Notes: generated by a model from the letters alone, not told the origin. A stretch of 64,000 nucleotides of DNA from Bin18 sp965242795 (GCA_965242795.1 OZ251505.1:620001-684000); one strand, 5' to 3'. Shown: positions 8,517-17,456, counted from the stretch's first letter. Translations and numbers: made by a program.

Positions 8517-8536
8517 GGGCGACGCATGCGTCGCCC
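8517..8536. repeat. Perfect 20-bp palindrome
   Basis: The sequence GGGCGACGCATGCGTCGCCC is a perfect palindrome between the Mut7-C and DCC genes. A related longer stem is at 13856-13883 and a degenerate version near 11851-11895, so this is a small dispersed hairpin family. It may attenuate transcription, but there is no T-run. Confidence 0.85.
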
Positions 8537-9076
8537 CTACGTGGGGGAATTTCCGCCGTGCGCGGGGTGATCCGTCGGCAAATCGAGGCGGCGCAACTCT
8601 TCCAGCACCCGGCTCCGATGCGTGGCGGGCCAGTAGATGCGGCGACATTTGTCGCACGCCAGAAAATTCGTCTGCGTCTGCCAGACGTAGTCGGGGACGC
8701 GCTGCCGAACCTGTTCGCGGGGAATCGCGGCCAACGCTCGATTGCACACACTGCACCGTGTCAACACATGCGCGGACACGTCGAGCCGCAACGCAGTGCA
8801 GACTTGCACGAGTTGGGCGCGGAAGCCGTCGGCGCGCACGAAGACGAAGCGCGGTACGTCTTTCTGATGCAGGAAGCAGGTCCGCCGCGTCAGCAGCAGA
8901 CGGCCTTGGCGGCGGGCTTCGCGTTTGACGCCGGCCGAGGAAAGCTGCGGCAGATAGGCCGTGTCGTAGCCGAGAATCCGTAGCCACTTCGCCAGCCGGC
9001 CGAGCATCCGGTCGGCCAGGAAGCGCGGCTCGACCGGTACGCACGGTGTTTCGAGGTCGTGTCGAGAATCGTTCAT
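8537..9076 (-). CDS. Mut7-C RNase-domain protein (DUF5615/zinc ribbon type)
   Basis: A 179-residue protein matching the Mut7-C family: a PIN-like RNase fold beginning FLADRMLGRLAKWLRILGYD and LLLTRRT, followed by a zinc ribbon with two CxxC pairs (RCSVCN and ACDKCRRIYW) and the characteristic VPDYVWQTQ and IYWPATH segments. Members are predicted RNases; cellular role unclear. I start at the ATG 9074-9076 (MNDSRHDLE); an upstream in-frame start at 9154 adds unconserved sequence. Neither start has a strong ribosome-binding site. Confidence 0.85.
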   Translation of the reverse strand: MNDSRHDLETPCVPVEPRFLADRMLGRLAKWLRILGYDTAYLPQLSSAGVKREARRQGRLLLTRRTCFLHQKDVPRFVFVRADGFRAQLVQVCTALRLDVSAHVLTRCSVCNRALAAIPREQVRQRVPDYVWQTQTNFLACDKCRRIYWPATHRSRVLEELRRLDLPTDHPAHGGNSPT

Positions 9077-9251
9077 GCGTGAAGGAATCGAACAGCCGAC
9101 CGCGGCCGGCGTTTCGACCAAGCCGAGCCTAGAGTAGGCCACGCCGCGGGACAAGGCGGCGCGTTCACCCTTGCCGCACGGGGAACGAATCGGCTACACC
9201 GTCCGGCGTCGCTGCACGATTTTCCGATCTCTCACCCACAAGGAGGCTGCC

Positions 9252-9902
9252 ATGAAGATGTACAACTCGCTCGGCCCGAACCCGCGCTGCGTGCGGATGT
9301 TTCTGGCCGAAAAAGGGATCACGCTGGACACCTACGAACTCGACATCATGGGCGGCGAAAACCGGCAGGCGGACTATACCGGCAAGAACCCGGGCGGCCA
9401 GATGCCGGCGCTCGAACTGGACGACGGCAGCGTGTTGGCCGAGACCGCCGCGATCTGCGAATACCTGGAAGACCTCCATCCCAGCCCGGCGTTGATCGGC
9501 GCGAACCCGCAGGAAAAAGCCGAAACCCGCATGTGGCAACGCCGGATCGAACTCCAGATCACCGAGAACCTGTACAACGGCTTCCGGTACGCCGAAGGCT
9601 ACGAGATGTTCAAGAACCGCGTGCACTGCATTCCCGCGGCCGCGGACGATCTCAAACAGATCGTGCGGGACAAACTGACGTGGCTCGACGGCCTGATGGA
9701 AGGCCGCGACTTCATCGTCGGCAACCGGTTCACGATCGTGGACCTGATCCTGTTCTGCGCCCTGGATTTCGGCGCCGGCGTGGGCCAGAAGATGGACCCG
9801 GGCCTCGAGAACCTGTCGGCGTGGTTCAGTCGCGTTGACGGCCGCCCCAGTTCGGCCTCCAGTCTGCACGAAAAAGCCAAAGCCGGGGGCATGAAGGCAT
9901 AG
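9252..9902 (+). CDS. Glutathione S-transferase family protein
   Basis: Cytosolic GST of 216 residues. The N-terminal thioredoxin-like domain (MKMYNSLGPNPRCVRMFLAE, then PGGQMPALELDDGSVLAETA with the cis-proline and the glutathione-binding E-[ST]) precedes an all-helical C-domain containing FIVGNRFTIVDLILF, the usual N-capping box. The start at 9252 is preceded by AAGGAGG at ideal spacing, better than the in-frame ATG at 9171. Substrate unknown; it stands alone between repeat-free gaps. Confidence 0.9.
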   Translation: MKMYNSLGPNPRCVRMFLAEKGITLDTYELDIMGGENRQADYTGKNPGGQMPALELDDGSVLAETAAICEYLEDLHPSPALIGANPQEKAETRMWQRRIELQITENLYNGFRYAEGYEMFKNRVHCIPAAADDLKQIVRDKLTWLDGLMEGRDFIVGNRFTIVDLILFCALDFGAGVGQKMDPGLENLSAWFSRVDGRPSSASSLHEKAKAGGMKA

Positions 9903-9945
9903 CCCCCTTTCGCCCAGACGGGTCGGCCGCGGCGTTCGCGGACGC

Positions 9946-10947
9946 TCACTCCTCCGAGTCGTAATAAGTCAGTGTCCGATAGAGCGCCTCGGCCGGCTCG
10001 AAGACGCCAGCCTCGTCCGTACCGCCCGGCCGGGGCACCCATTCCGACGTCACTCGTTTCAGCCAGTTCCCCCGCCCGTCGTACTCGTAGGCGTAGGCTT
10101 CCTTTTTGCGGAGCGCGCCGTCCACCCCGAGTTCCATCCACTCCCGTTCGTTGCCGTACTCGTCGTGCTCGAACAGCCAGCGCGACTCGAGCGCTCCGCT
10201 CCGTCCCTGCGTGACGACTGCGACCACATTGCCGGTCGGGCCGTAGGTATAAGCGTTGCCGGAAATGGCTGAGCCGTCGGCGTCCGACAACGCCCGCCGG
10301 GCGATGCGGCCCTGCCCGTCGTAGGTAAACCTCGCGCTGTGTAGCAGCGTGCCGTCCGGGTCATGGTGATCGACCCGGGCCGTCGGGCCGTCGGGGTTGG
10401 GCCGGTACACGTCCCGGAACCACAGGTCGCCGTCCGCGTCGGTACTCACTGCAAGGATGAGGTGTCCGGCGGTGTCGTACGTATATTCGGTCGTGCGCCA
10501 CAGCGTATCCGCCGAGTCGTACAACCGTTCGACGGTGAGCCTGCCCGCGGCGTCGTACGTCCGCACGAGACGGACCGACTGCGCGCCGTCTGGGGCGTAG
10601 GACGTCTTTTCGACCAGCCGGCCCGCGCGGTCGTAGCGCGTAATATCTACTAGAACGCGCTCGTCCTCAACCCATTCCGAAGGCCGGCCGGCCGGATTCA
10701 CGAACAGGACGGACTCCTGCCGCACGGTACGAATCGGCCCGACCAGCCGCGTGCTGGGCAGCGTATGCCGGGCGCCCATCGCGGCAATCACGTCGGCGTG
10801 GCTCGGCTCGGCCGCGGCCACCCCCGCCAGGATCAGGAATGCGAACAGCACCCCGTGTTTCCAGACGAAAACGGAGGGCTCCGCGGAGGGGCAGACTTTC
10901 CGCTGCGGTTCGGTTGGCCCGCAGACTGATGCGTGCACGTGTGACAT
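9946..10947 (-). CDS. Secreted YD-repeat (RHS-like) protein
   Basis: A 333-residue protein with an internal hydrophobic stretch near residues 31-52 (HGVLFAFLILAGVAAAEPSHA) that looks like a signal peptide following a long polar leader, so the true start may be an internal codon. The rest is built of YD repeats: TRYDRAGRLVEKTSY, RTYDAAGRLTVERLY, EYTYDTAGHL, RFTYDGQGRIARR, EHDEYGNER and YEYDGRGNWLKRV. Unlike RHS toxins it is short and lacks a conserved RHS core end and toxin tip. Likely a stand-alone carbohydrate-binding or structural beta protein; function unknown. Confidence 0.75.
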   Translation of the reverse strand: MSHVHASVCGPTEPQRKVCPSAEPSVFVWKHGVLFAFLILAGVAAAEPSHADVIAAMGARHTLPSTRLVGPIRTVRQESVLFVNPAGRPSEWVEDERVLVDITRYDRAGRLVEKTSYAPDGAQSVRLVRTYDAAGRLTVERLYDSADTLWRTTEYTYDTAGHLILAVSTDADGDLWFRDVYRPNPDGPTARVDHHDPDGTLLHSARFTYDGQGRIARRALSDADGSAISGNAYTYGPTGNVVAVVTQGRSGALESRWLFEHDEYGNEREWMELGVDGALRKKEAYAYEYDGRGNWLKRVTSEWVPRPGGTDEAGVFEPAEALYRTLTYYDSEE

Positions 10948-11016
10948 CGAACGAGAACGTCCGGTAGGGGCTCTTTGTGTATATCACAGGGGGACTCTCC
11001 CCGCCTCCGCGATTTC

Positions 11017-11046
11017 TTGACACGCCCGTTCACGGCACAGAATAAT
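11017..11046 (+). promoter_or_regulatory. Sigma-70-type promoter for the aldolase gene
   Basis: A consensus -35 TTGACA (11017-11022) is followed after 18 bases by AATAAT (11041-11046), five of six matches to TATAAT. Transcription would begin about 15 bases before the GGGAGG ribosome-binding site of the aldolase gene at 11068. This is among the best promoter matches I found in the window. Confidence 0.65.
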
Positions 11047-11067
11047 CGGCGCACGGGAGGAAACACC

Positions 11068-11853
11068 ATGCGGGAAAACGCGCTGAAACGATCACTCCAG
11101 GCCGGCGACGTCGCCCTCGGGACGCTGGTCTGGGACGTCAGAAGTCGGGGTGCCGTCCACACGCTGGCCCGAGCCGGGATGGATTTCATCATGATCTGCA
11201 TGGAGCACTCGGCCTACAATCTGGAGACCGTCGTCGATCTGTGCGGCCACGCACACGCCGCGGGCATGACGCCCGTCGTGCGGATTCCCGACCTGGAATA
11301 CGAACACGTCACCCGCCTGTTGGATAGCGGCTGCCAGAGTCTGATCGTTCCGCACGTCAAGACCGGTGCCGAGGTGCAACGCTTCATCGACATGGCGAAA
11401 TATCATCCCGACGGACACCGCGGCACCGCGATCTATCTGGGCGCCAACACCGACTACGAGGACGTCGAGACGTCCGTGGCCATGCAGCACGCGAACGCCA
11501 ACACCCTGCTCGGCGTCATCATCGAAACCAGACAGGCCGTCGAGAACATGGCGGACATCCTCGTGCCGGGGATCGACCTCGCCCTCGTCGGCTCTCAGGA
11601 CTTGGCGCAGAGTCTCGGCGCGCCCGGCAAATTCGACAACCCCGAGTTGCGGGAGGCGACCGAGCGCGTCCGCACGTTGTGCAAACAGCGCGGGATCGCG
11701 ACCGCGGCCGCTCTGAGCCGCCTCGACCAGGTGGAAGCCACGCTGGCGACCGGCGCGCAATATCTGCTGTACGGCACCGACCTGGTCCTGTTGCGCCAAG
11801 CCGCCCGGCAGGCCGCGGAGGCGCTGGCGCCGTTCCGCAACGCGACTTCGTAG
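11068..11853 (+). CDS. HpcH/HpaI-family aldolase (2-keto-3-deoxy acid type)
   Basis: Class II, metal-dependent aldolase of the HpcH/HpaI family, 261 residues, cleaving or forming 2-keto-4-hydroxy acids. Family landmarks are VWDVRSRGAVHTLARAGMDF, ICMEHSAYN (usual D-x-E-H), VVRIPDLEYEHVTRLLDSG, GVIIETRQAVENM (metal-binding Glu) and DLALVGSQDLAQSLG. The start at 11068 follows GGGAGG; the frame is open upstream to 10975 but that part overlaps the promoter. Downstream 111 bases away is an LLM oxidoreductase, suggesting one catabolic unit, although the substrate is not evident. Confidence 0.88.
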   Translation: MRENALKRSLQAGDVALGTLVWDVRSRGAVHTLARAGMDFIMICMEHSAYNLETVVDLCGHAHAAGMTPVVRIPDLEYEHVTRLLDSGCQSLIVPHVKTGAEVQRFIDMAKYHPDGHRGTAIYLGANTDYEDVETSVAMQHANANTLLGVIIETRQAVENMADILVPGIDLALVGSQDLAQSLGAPGKFDNPELREATERVRTLCKQRGIATAAALSRLDQVEATLATGAQYLLYGTDLVLLRQAARQAAEALAPFRNATS

Positions 11854-11964
11854 GGGCGACGCCTGCGGCGCCTCTTTACGCCGGCCCGACGCCTGCGGTA
11901 CACAAACAGGCGGACACGATCCCGTCGTCCGAACCCGCCCATCACACCGTCGGAGGAGGTCAGC

Positions 11965-13077
11965 ATGAAATTCGGCATTTTCTACGAACTGTCCGTGCCC
12001 CGCCCCTGGGACCGGGAGGCCGAGCGGAAGGTCTATCTCAACGCGCTCGAACAGGTGAGGCTGGCCGACGAGCTCGGGTTCGAGCAGGTCTGGGCGGTCG
12101 AACATCACTTCCTGGAAGAGTATTCGCACTGCTCCGCGCCCGAACTGTTTCTGACCGCGTGCGCCATGCAGACCTCGCGCATCAACGTCGGCCACGGCAT
12201 CGTGATCTGCGTCCCGCAGTTCAACCATCCGGTGCGCATCGCCGAGCGGGCCGCGGTGCTGGACATTCTGTCCGGCGGGCGGCTGCAGTTCGGCACCGGC
12301 CGCTCGGCCACGTGGACCGAACTGGGCGGCTTCGGCGCCAACCCGGACGAGACCAAGAAGAGCTGGGACGAATTCGTCCACTGCATCCCGAAGATGTGGA
12401 CGCAGGAGCGTTTCGGTTATCAGGGGCACTACTTCTCAATGCCGTCGCGCGCCGTGCTGCCCAAGCCGTACCAGAAACCCCATCCGCCGATGTGGGTCGC
12501 GGTCACCAGCCCGGGCACCGAACTCGATGCGGCCGACCGCGGCATCGGCTGTCTGGGCGTCACGTTCACGAGCTTCGCCGAGCAGGAAGCCAAAGTGAAA
12601 GAATATCGTCGGCGCGTGCAGAACTGTACGCCGGTCGGCGCGTTCGTGAACGATCAGGTCGCCACGGTCAACTTCCTGTATTGCCACGAAGATAACGCGA
12701 CCGGCACCAAGACCGGCATGCAGATGATCCGCCACTTCAACTACATGGCCGCACAACTCGACATGGCGAAGGAAGCGTATCCGGCCAAGTCCTACCCCGC
12801 GGCCGGCCTGCTGCCGTCACTGCGCCGCCAGGCGTCGAGCCCGGGCGAGCAGGCAAAAGCGCCCGAGGGGATCGCGGTCGGGAATCCGGCCCATCTCATC
12901 GGCGAACTCAAGAAGTGGGAAGCCAGCGGCGTGGACCGCGTCAACTTCCTGCTCAACGCCGCGGAGATCATTCCGCAGGCCCAGGTGCTGGACAGCCTGC
13001 GGCTGTTCGCCAAGGAAGTCATGCCGGCGTTCGCCGACGATCAACCCCTGCGCGCCGCGGCCGGAGGCGCCGGCTGA
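11965..13077 (+). CDS. LLM-class flavin-dependent oxidoreductase
   Basis: Luciferase-like (TIM-barrel) monooxygenase or reductase using reduced FMN or F420, 370 residues. It begins MKFGIFYELSVPRPW and contains ADELGFEQVWAVEHHFLEEY, the family's EHH motif, and RAAVLDILSGGRLQFGTGR. The ribosome-binding site GGAGGAGG lies just upstream. The ATG of the next gene overlaps its TGA (TGATG), so the two are translationally coupled. Substrate cannot be told from sequence; two other LLM genes lie at 34014 and 58012. Confidence 0.9.
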   Translation: MKFGIFYELSVPRPWDREAERKVYLNALEQVRLADELGFEQVWAVEHHFLEEYSHCSAPELFLTACAMQTSRINVGHGIVICVPQFNHPVRIAERAAVLDILSGGRLQFGTGRSATWTELGGFGANPDETKKSWDEFVHCIPKMWTQERFGYQGHYFSMPSRAVLPKPYQKPHPPMWVAVTSPGTELDAADRGIGCLGVTFTSFAEQEAKVKEYRRRVQNCTPVGAFVNDQVATVNFLYCHEDNATGTKTGMQMIRHFNYMAAQLDMAKEAYPAKSYPAAGLLPSLRRQASSPGEQAKAPEGIAVGNPAHLIGELKKWEASGVDRVNFLLNAAEIIPQAQVLDSLRLFAKEVMPAFADDQPLRAAAGGAG

Positions 13078-13841
13078 TGCCCGTCTTCGGCAAACAGGAC
13101 GTCGAGGCCGCGGCCGCCCGCGCCCCGCTGATGACCGGCTTGGATACCGACGCCTGGGAATTCAAGGGCGCGGAGACCCTGCAACTCAGTTTCGAGGTCG
13201 CCGAGGAACCGGCCGAATGGCTGATTCCGCCGGCGCTCCATCCCAGCATCCCGCCGTACGCCACGCTGACAGTCGCCCGATACCCCGACAGCCCGGTCGG
13301 GCCGTTCGCTCTGGCTCAGGTCCGCCTCGTCGTGCGGGCCGGCATCCGGCCGCGCGGCTACCTGCTGCACGCGTACGCCAGTTCCGACGCCGCGGTCGCC
13401 GAACTCCGTGCCCGCTGGGGTTTCACGGTCGAGCCCGCCACGATTGCGCTGCGCCCCCGCCATGACCGGGTGACGGGCAGCGTCGAACGTGACGGCGAGA
13501 CCCTGCTGGAAATCGAACTGGAGAATCCGGAGGCGATCTCGGGCGTCGACGTCACCTATCTCGACAGCCTGCATCTGGCCCGCGTCCAGGGGGAGGGCGG
13601 CGCCGAAGCCCTGCCGACCATCGTGCAGGTCGATCCCGAATACGTATTCCACACCGCCACGCGCGGCACGCCCCGCCTGTTGACCTTCAAGGCCGGTGCA
13701 TGGGGCGACACCGGTCGATTGCGCTGCACCACGCCGATCGTCGCCACCATGACCAGGGCGGACACCGACCTGCCGCGGCTGCGTTTCGCCATGGACCCCA
13801 CCCTGCCCGCGGTGAAGGGCAGCCGGAAACTCGCCGCGTAG
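13077..13841 (+). CDS. Acetoacetate-decarboxylase-like protein lacking the catalytic lysine
   Basis: A 254-residue protein whose layout resembles the acetoacetate decarboxylase fold: IPPALHPSIPPYATLTVARY, then the signature-like PDSPVGPFALAQVRLVVR, then AVAELRARWGFTVEPATI and a C-terminal VDPEYVFHTATRGTPRLLTF. In true decarboxylases the stretch after the glycine-rich helix carries GYPKK with the Schiff-base lysine; here the aligned segment WGFTVEP has no lysine. It therefore probably binds or transforms another substrate. Coupled to the upstream LLM gene by TGATG. Family assignment is by motif resemblance only. Confidence 0.6.
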   Translation: MPVFGKQDVEAAAARAPLMTGLDTDAWEFKGAETLQLSFEVAEEPAEWLIPPALHPSIPPYATLTVARYPDSPVGPFALAQVRLVVRAGIRPRGYLLHAYASSDAAVAELRARWGFTVEPATIALRPRHDRVTGSVERDGETLLEIELENPEAISGVDVTYLDSLHLARVQGEGGAEALPTIVQVDPEYVFHTATRGTPRLLTFKAGAWGDTGRLRCTTPIVATMTRADTDLPRLRFAMDPTLPAVKGSRKLAA

Positions 13842-13855
13842 CCGACGCGAGAAAT

Positions 13856-13883
13856 GGAGGGGCGGCGCATGCGTCGCCCCTCC
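13856..13883. terminator. 28-base hairpin between convergent genes
   Basis: GGAGGGGCGGCGCATGCG pairs with CGTCGCCCCTCC across the centre, leaving one G-T mismatch. It lies between the convergent ends of the decarboxylase-like and DUF899 genes and could serve both as a bidirectional terminator, although no T-run follows. Related to the palindrome at 8517-8536. Confidence 0.5.
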
Positions 13884-13913
13884 GAACCAGGCCCGTTGGG
13901 CTCGGCCCCGGGA

Positions 13914-14621
13914 TCAGTCTTCATACTGGTCGTGCCGGTGTATCCACTCCATGGAGTAGCTCAAGCCGGCCTCGTCGCGTCCCTTGGGCACGACGTCCAG
14001 GTAGTGGTACGCGCCGAGGAGCATGTCCAGCCCCCGCGCGTAGCAGGAATACGTGTGGAAAATATCGCCCGCGGCGTTCTTGTAGAACACGCTCAGCCCC
14101 GGCGCCTCTTCGCTCGGAAACTTCGTCGTGTGGTAGTTGTAATACAGCTCACCTTTCGCCATTGCGTCCGGAGTGAACGACACCTGAAAGTCGAAGTTGA
14201 AATCGCTGTCCGCGGACGAGACCCATTTGAAGCCCCATCCCATGCGTTTGCGGTACGCCAACAGCTTGTCGAGCGGGCCGCGCGAGACCGCCACGAACGA
14301 GACATCACGGTGCGCCAAGTGTCCCGTCGCGCCGTCGTAGTTGTCCGCGCAGAACGAGCAATTCTTGCAGCCCTCCTGCCAGTCCGGACCGAACATGAAG
14401 TGATAGACGACGAGTTGACTCTTGTCGCCGAACAGGTCGGCCAGCGACTCCGGGCCGTCGGGCCCCTGAAACGCGTAATCCTTGTCCACCTTGACCCACG
14501 GCAGCGCGCGGCGCTCCGCGCTGAGTTCGTCGCGCAAGCGGGTAAACTCCTTCTCCTTGGCGAGAAAGTCCTTGCGTGCGCGCAGCCATTCGTCCCGTGA
14601 CACGACGGGATGATCGTCCAT
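13914..14621 (-). CDS. DUF899 thioredoxin-like protein
   Basis: A 235-residue DUF899 protein, a thioredoxin-fold family of unproven function. The signature is FMFGPDWQEGCKNCSFCAD with cysteines at 85, 88 and 91, followed by HRDVSFVAVSRGPLDKL and a C-terminal VFYKNAAGDIFHTYS and YHYLDVVPKGR. The ATG 14619-14621 is preceded by AAGGAGG at ideal spacing. The open frame extends to 14813, but that extension translates family A repeat DNA. Often found with oxidative-stress genes; OsmC is divergently placed 570 bases away. Confidence 0.88.
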   Translation of the reverse strand: MDDHPVVSRDEWLRARKDFLAKEKEFTRLRDELSAERRALPWVKVDKDYAFQGPDGPESLADLFGDKSQLVVYHFMFGPDWQEGCKNCSFCADNYDGATGHLAHRDVSFVAVSRGPLDKLLAYRKRMGWGFKWVSSADSDFNFDFQVSFTPDAMAKGELYYNYHTTKFPSEEAPGLSVFYKNAAGDIFHTYSCYARGLDMLLGAYHYLDVVPKGRDEAGLSYSMEWIHRHDQYED

Positions 14622-14767
14622 GTTCGCCTCCTTTTCGGATGACTCTTTTCCGGCACGTGCAACACCACTACATAAACGAATGCTTATGCGATGACAAATG
14701 CGGGGAGTCGGATACGACCGGCGGTCGACAGCGGCTCGGTTTGCAATTTCTCTCACCCCGACCACTC

Positions 14768-15052
14768 CCCCTTCGACCTTTCGACCCTTCGACAGGCTCA
14801 GGGACCTTCCCATCCTTCAGTTCGTTGAGCCTGCGATGTGTTGAACGTGTCGAAACATCGAAACGAACCCAAGGGGACCACCGCGCTCCCACGCTGCCCC
14901 CCACTCCCGGCCTTTCGACAGGCTCAAGGAACTCCCCATCCCTCAGTTCGTTGAGCCTGTCGAAACGAACCCCGATGTCACCTCGACCTTCGCATCCACC
15001 CCCGGCCCTTTGACCATTAGGATACTCTTGTATGTCATTCCCTTTGCTTTCT
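14768..15052 (+). repeat. Family A element, two tandem hairpins plus conserved tail, copy 2
   Basis: Two successive units with TTCGACAGGCTCA and TGAGCCTGTCGAAACGAACC arms, each followed by a C-rich spacer. The second unit ends in the tail CTTTGACCATTAGGATACTC then TTGTATGTCATTCCCTTT, the same tail found at 26390-26572 and 31048-31195. It occupies most of the divergent gap between DUF899 and OsmC; the remaining part of 14622-15193 shows no gene. Confidence 0.88.
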
Positions 15053-15193
15053 AGCCCCTCTCGCCTTGGGTGAGTGCCCCCCACAACAATGAACCAGCTT
15101 GGAATTCGAACCGAGACCCCACCCAACGCCCACACTTGCTTGCCAAAACGAACACCAGCCCGGTAGTCTGCCGGGCCATACAGGAGGCGCCGT

Positions 15194-15652
15194 ATGTCTG
15201 AAGTCGTATTCTCCGTGTCCGGACAGTCCGAAACCGCCACGCGCATGGCAGTCCAGGTTCGGGATTTCGAACTGATCGTGGACGAGCCGCCCGGGCTGGG
15301 CGGCGGCGACGAGGGACCCAATCCGGTCGAATACATTCTGGCCGGCTTGGCCGGCTGCCTCAACGTGATGGGGCACATCATCGCCAAGGAGATGGGCTTT
15401 GCCATCCGGTCGCTGCACGTCAGCGCCAGCGGTTCGCTCGATCCCACAAAATTTCTCGGAAAGCCGACCGACGACCGGGCCGGCTACAAGCACGTGGACG
15501 TCACCCTGCGCGTCGATGCCGACGCCGACGCGGCGACGCTCGACCGCTGGCGGGCAACGATCGAAGCGCGCTGCCCGGTCTCCGACAATCTGACGAATCT
15601 CACGCCGGTGGCGCTGCACATCGAGTCGGTCGAACACGCCGCGGCAGGCTGA
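15194..15652 (+). CDS. OsmC-family peroxidase-like protein
   Basis: OsmC/Ohr-fold protein of 152 residues; members reduce organic hydroperoxides with two cysteines. The conserved helix GPNPVEYILAGLAGCLNVMG carries C55 and the second redox cysteine is C127 in IEARCPVSDNL. The ATG has ACAGGAGG upstream. The sequence is closer to YhfA/OsmC-like than to Ohr, so the peroxide substrate is uncertain. It converges on sppA with only 20 bases between the stop codons. Confidence 0.9.
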   Translation: MSEVVFSVSGQSETATRMAVQVRDFELIVDEPPGLGGGDEGPNPVEYILAGLAGCLNVMGHIIAKEMGFAIRSLHVSASGSLDPTKFLGKPTDDRAGYKHVDVTLRVDADADAATLDRWRATIEARCPVSDNLTNLTPVALHIESVEHAAAG

Positions 15653-15672
15653 ATTCCCTCGGCGATCAAAAA

Positions 15673-17436
15673 TTACCACTCTGTCCGCCACGCCGGCATG
15701 GTCAACACGCCGGGCTGCGACAACAGTCCCAGGCGGTGGCCGAGTTCGACCAGCGGTCGGACGGCACGCAGAGTTTCCCCGAGTGCGGCGGCGCCCACGC
15801 CGGCCTCGTTCTGGTGGCCTTGCAAGCGGGCGACCGCCCGCTCGAAAAGCGTTTGGGGAGCGGGGAAGAGACGCAACTCCACCTCGACATCCTCGGCGAT
15901 ACCCGCGGCCTGCTTGGCCAAGCGGACCGCCACGGGAAAGCCGCCCAGTTCATCGACGAGGCCGACGGCTTGGGCGTCTTCCCCCGTCCAGATGCGCCCC
16001 TTGGCTACGGCGTGAATCTGTTCGGGCCCGAGGCCGCGGCCCTGCGCGACCTTGTCCGTGAAGTCCGCATAGACACGGTCCAGCCACGCCGAAATCCGCT
16101 GCCACTGCTCGGGCGTATAATCGAGCGTATTCGACCACAGCGTGGCGTTGGCGCTGGTGTGCACTTCGTCGGACGTCACACCGATCTTTTCCATGAGTTC
16201 GGCTGTGAGCAGCTTGCCGCCGAGCACGCCGATCGAGCCGGTGATGGTGCCGGGTTGGGCCACGATCTTGTCCGCCGCGGCCGCCACGAAATAGCCCCCC
16301 GAACCGGCCACGTTGCCCATGCTCACGATGACGGGCTTCCCCGCATCCCGGGCGCGGACGGTGGCGCGCCAGATCGTATCCGAAGCCACGTACGAGCCGC
16401 CCGGACTGTCGATACGAAAGAGGATCGCCTTGACCTCGTCATCGGTCGCTGCGGAACGGAACGCCGCGGCGACCGAGTCCGATCCCATCGTCGGCGCGCC
16501 GAACGCGCCGCGGGAGTCACTCTCGCCACGCTGGACCGCCCCGACGCCATAGATGAGCGCGATGCTCTCGCCGGTGACCCGCGGCCGCTCGCTGCGGGCG
16601 AGATAGGTGGACAGGTTCAGGCGTTTCGCGTCGTCGCCGGCCGATTCGTCGATGCGGGCGGCAACCTCGTCGCGGTAGGCCAGCCCGTCGACGAGTCGTT
16701 CATCGACCGCCTGCGACCCGGCGAACGGCCCGCGGTCCACCAGCCGGCGGACGTGCGCGGCGTCCAGTCCCCGCCCGTCCGCGATCCCGCGCACGATCTG
16801 GCCGAACTGCGAGTCGATGACCTGCAAGATCGCCTCGCGGTGCGGGGGCGTATAGTGCTTCTCGGTGAACGTATTCAGGGCGTTCTTGTACTCGTGGCGC
16901 TGGTCCATGCGCGGCGTGACGCCCAGTTTTTCCAGCGTCCCGGCGAAGAACGCAGATTCGGCCATCAGACCGGTCAACCCGACGTCGCCCGACGGTTGCA
17001 GATATATCTCTTCGAAGGCGCTGGCGAGATAATACGCCCCGTTGCCCGGCCCGAACTCGCCGAACGTCTCGGCAAACGCGACCGCGGGTTTGCCGCTCTC
17101 GCGGTACGCCAGCACCGCGTCGCGCACCTCCTGAATTTCGGCCAGCCCCATCTGCGGCGTGCCCGTATGCGCAACCACGGCGACCACCCGGTCGTCGTCC
17201 GCGGCGCGTTGCAGACCATCGACCACCTCGCGTACCGACACGGTGGGTTCCATCAACACGCGGGCCAGGGCGTCGTCGGGCGCGTATTCGGCAAAGCTCC
17301 GTTCCAGGTCGATTTCCAGTACGATCTTCTCGGGCAAGGTCTCCCGGCTCAGCACGACGATCACCGTCACCAGAACCGTCGTGACGACCACCCCGGTGCC
17401 GATCAGAATCAGGATGCGTTCGAAAAACCGCTTCAT
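15673..17436 (-). CDS. sppA: Signal peptide peptidase SppA, 67K type
   Basis: Inner-membrane serine protease degrading cleaved signal peptides. The 587 residues have an N-terminal membrane helix (about 8-30) and two ClpP-like S49 domains, as in the long SppA form. The catalytic dyad is visible: K184 in HEYKNALNTF and S379 in GNVAGSGGYFVAAAADKIVA, spaced about like Lys209/Ser409 of E. coli. The segment ADKIVAQPGTITGSIGV is the usual family signature. It lies 20 bases downstream of the lipoprotein gene and may share its transcript. Confidence 0.93.
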   Translation of the reverse strand: MKRFFERILILIGTGVVVTTVLVTVIVVLSRETLPEKIVLEIDLERSFAEYAPDDALARVLMEPTVSVREVVDGLQRAADDDRVVAVVAHTGTPQMGLAEIQEVRDAVLAYRESGKPAVAFAETFGEFGPGNGAYYLASAFEEIYLQPSGDVGLTGLMAESAFFAGTLEKLGVTPRMDQRHEYKNALNTFTEKHYTPPHREAILQVIDSQFGQIVRGIADGRGLDAAHVRRLVDRGPFAGSQAVDERLVDGLAYRDEVAARIDESAGDDAKRLNLSTYLARSERPRVTGESIALIYGVGAVQRGESDSRGAFGAPTMGSDSVAAAFRSAATDDEVKAILFRIDSPGGSYVASDTIWRATVRARDAGKPVIVSMGNVAGSGGYFVAAAADKIVAQPGTITGSIGVLGGKLLTAELMEKIGVTSDEVHTSANATLWSNTLDYTPEQWQRISAWLDRVYADFTDKVAQGRGLGPEQIHAVAKGRIWTGEDAQAVGLVDELGGFPVAVRLAKQAAGIAEDVEVELRLFPAPQTLFERAVARLQGHQNEAGVGAAALGETLRAVRPLVELGHRLGLLSQPGVLTMPAWRTEW

Positions 17437-17456
17437 GTCGTCCTCCGCTTACCGAA

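Noticed and set aside
11851..11895. Riboswitch or small RNA from GACGCCTGCGG repeats before the first LLM gene
   Set aside because: It is a degenerate member of the GGGGCGACGC hairpin family and shows no recognised riboswitch core.
15061..15190. GGTTCGAATTCC-like text resembling a tRNA T arm (minus strand)
   Set aside because: No cloverleaf, anticodon stem or CCA end can be formed around it.
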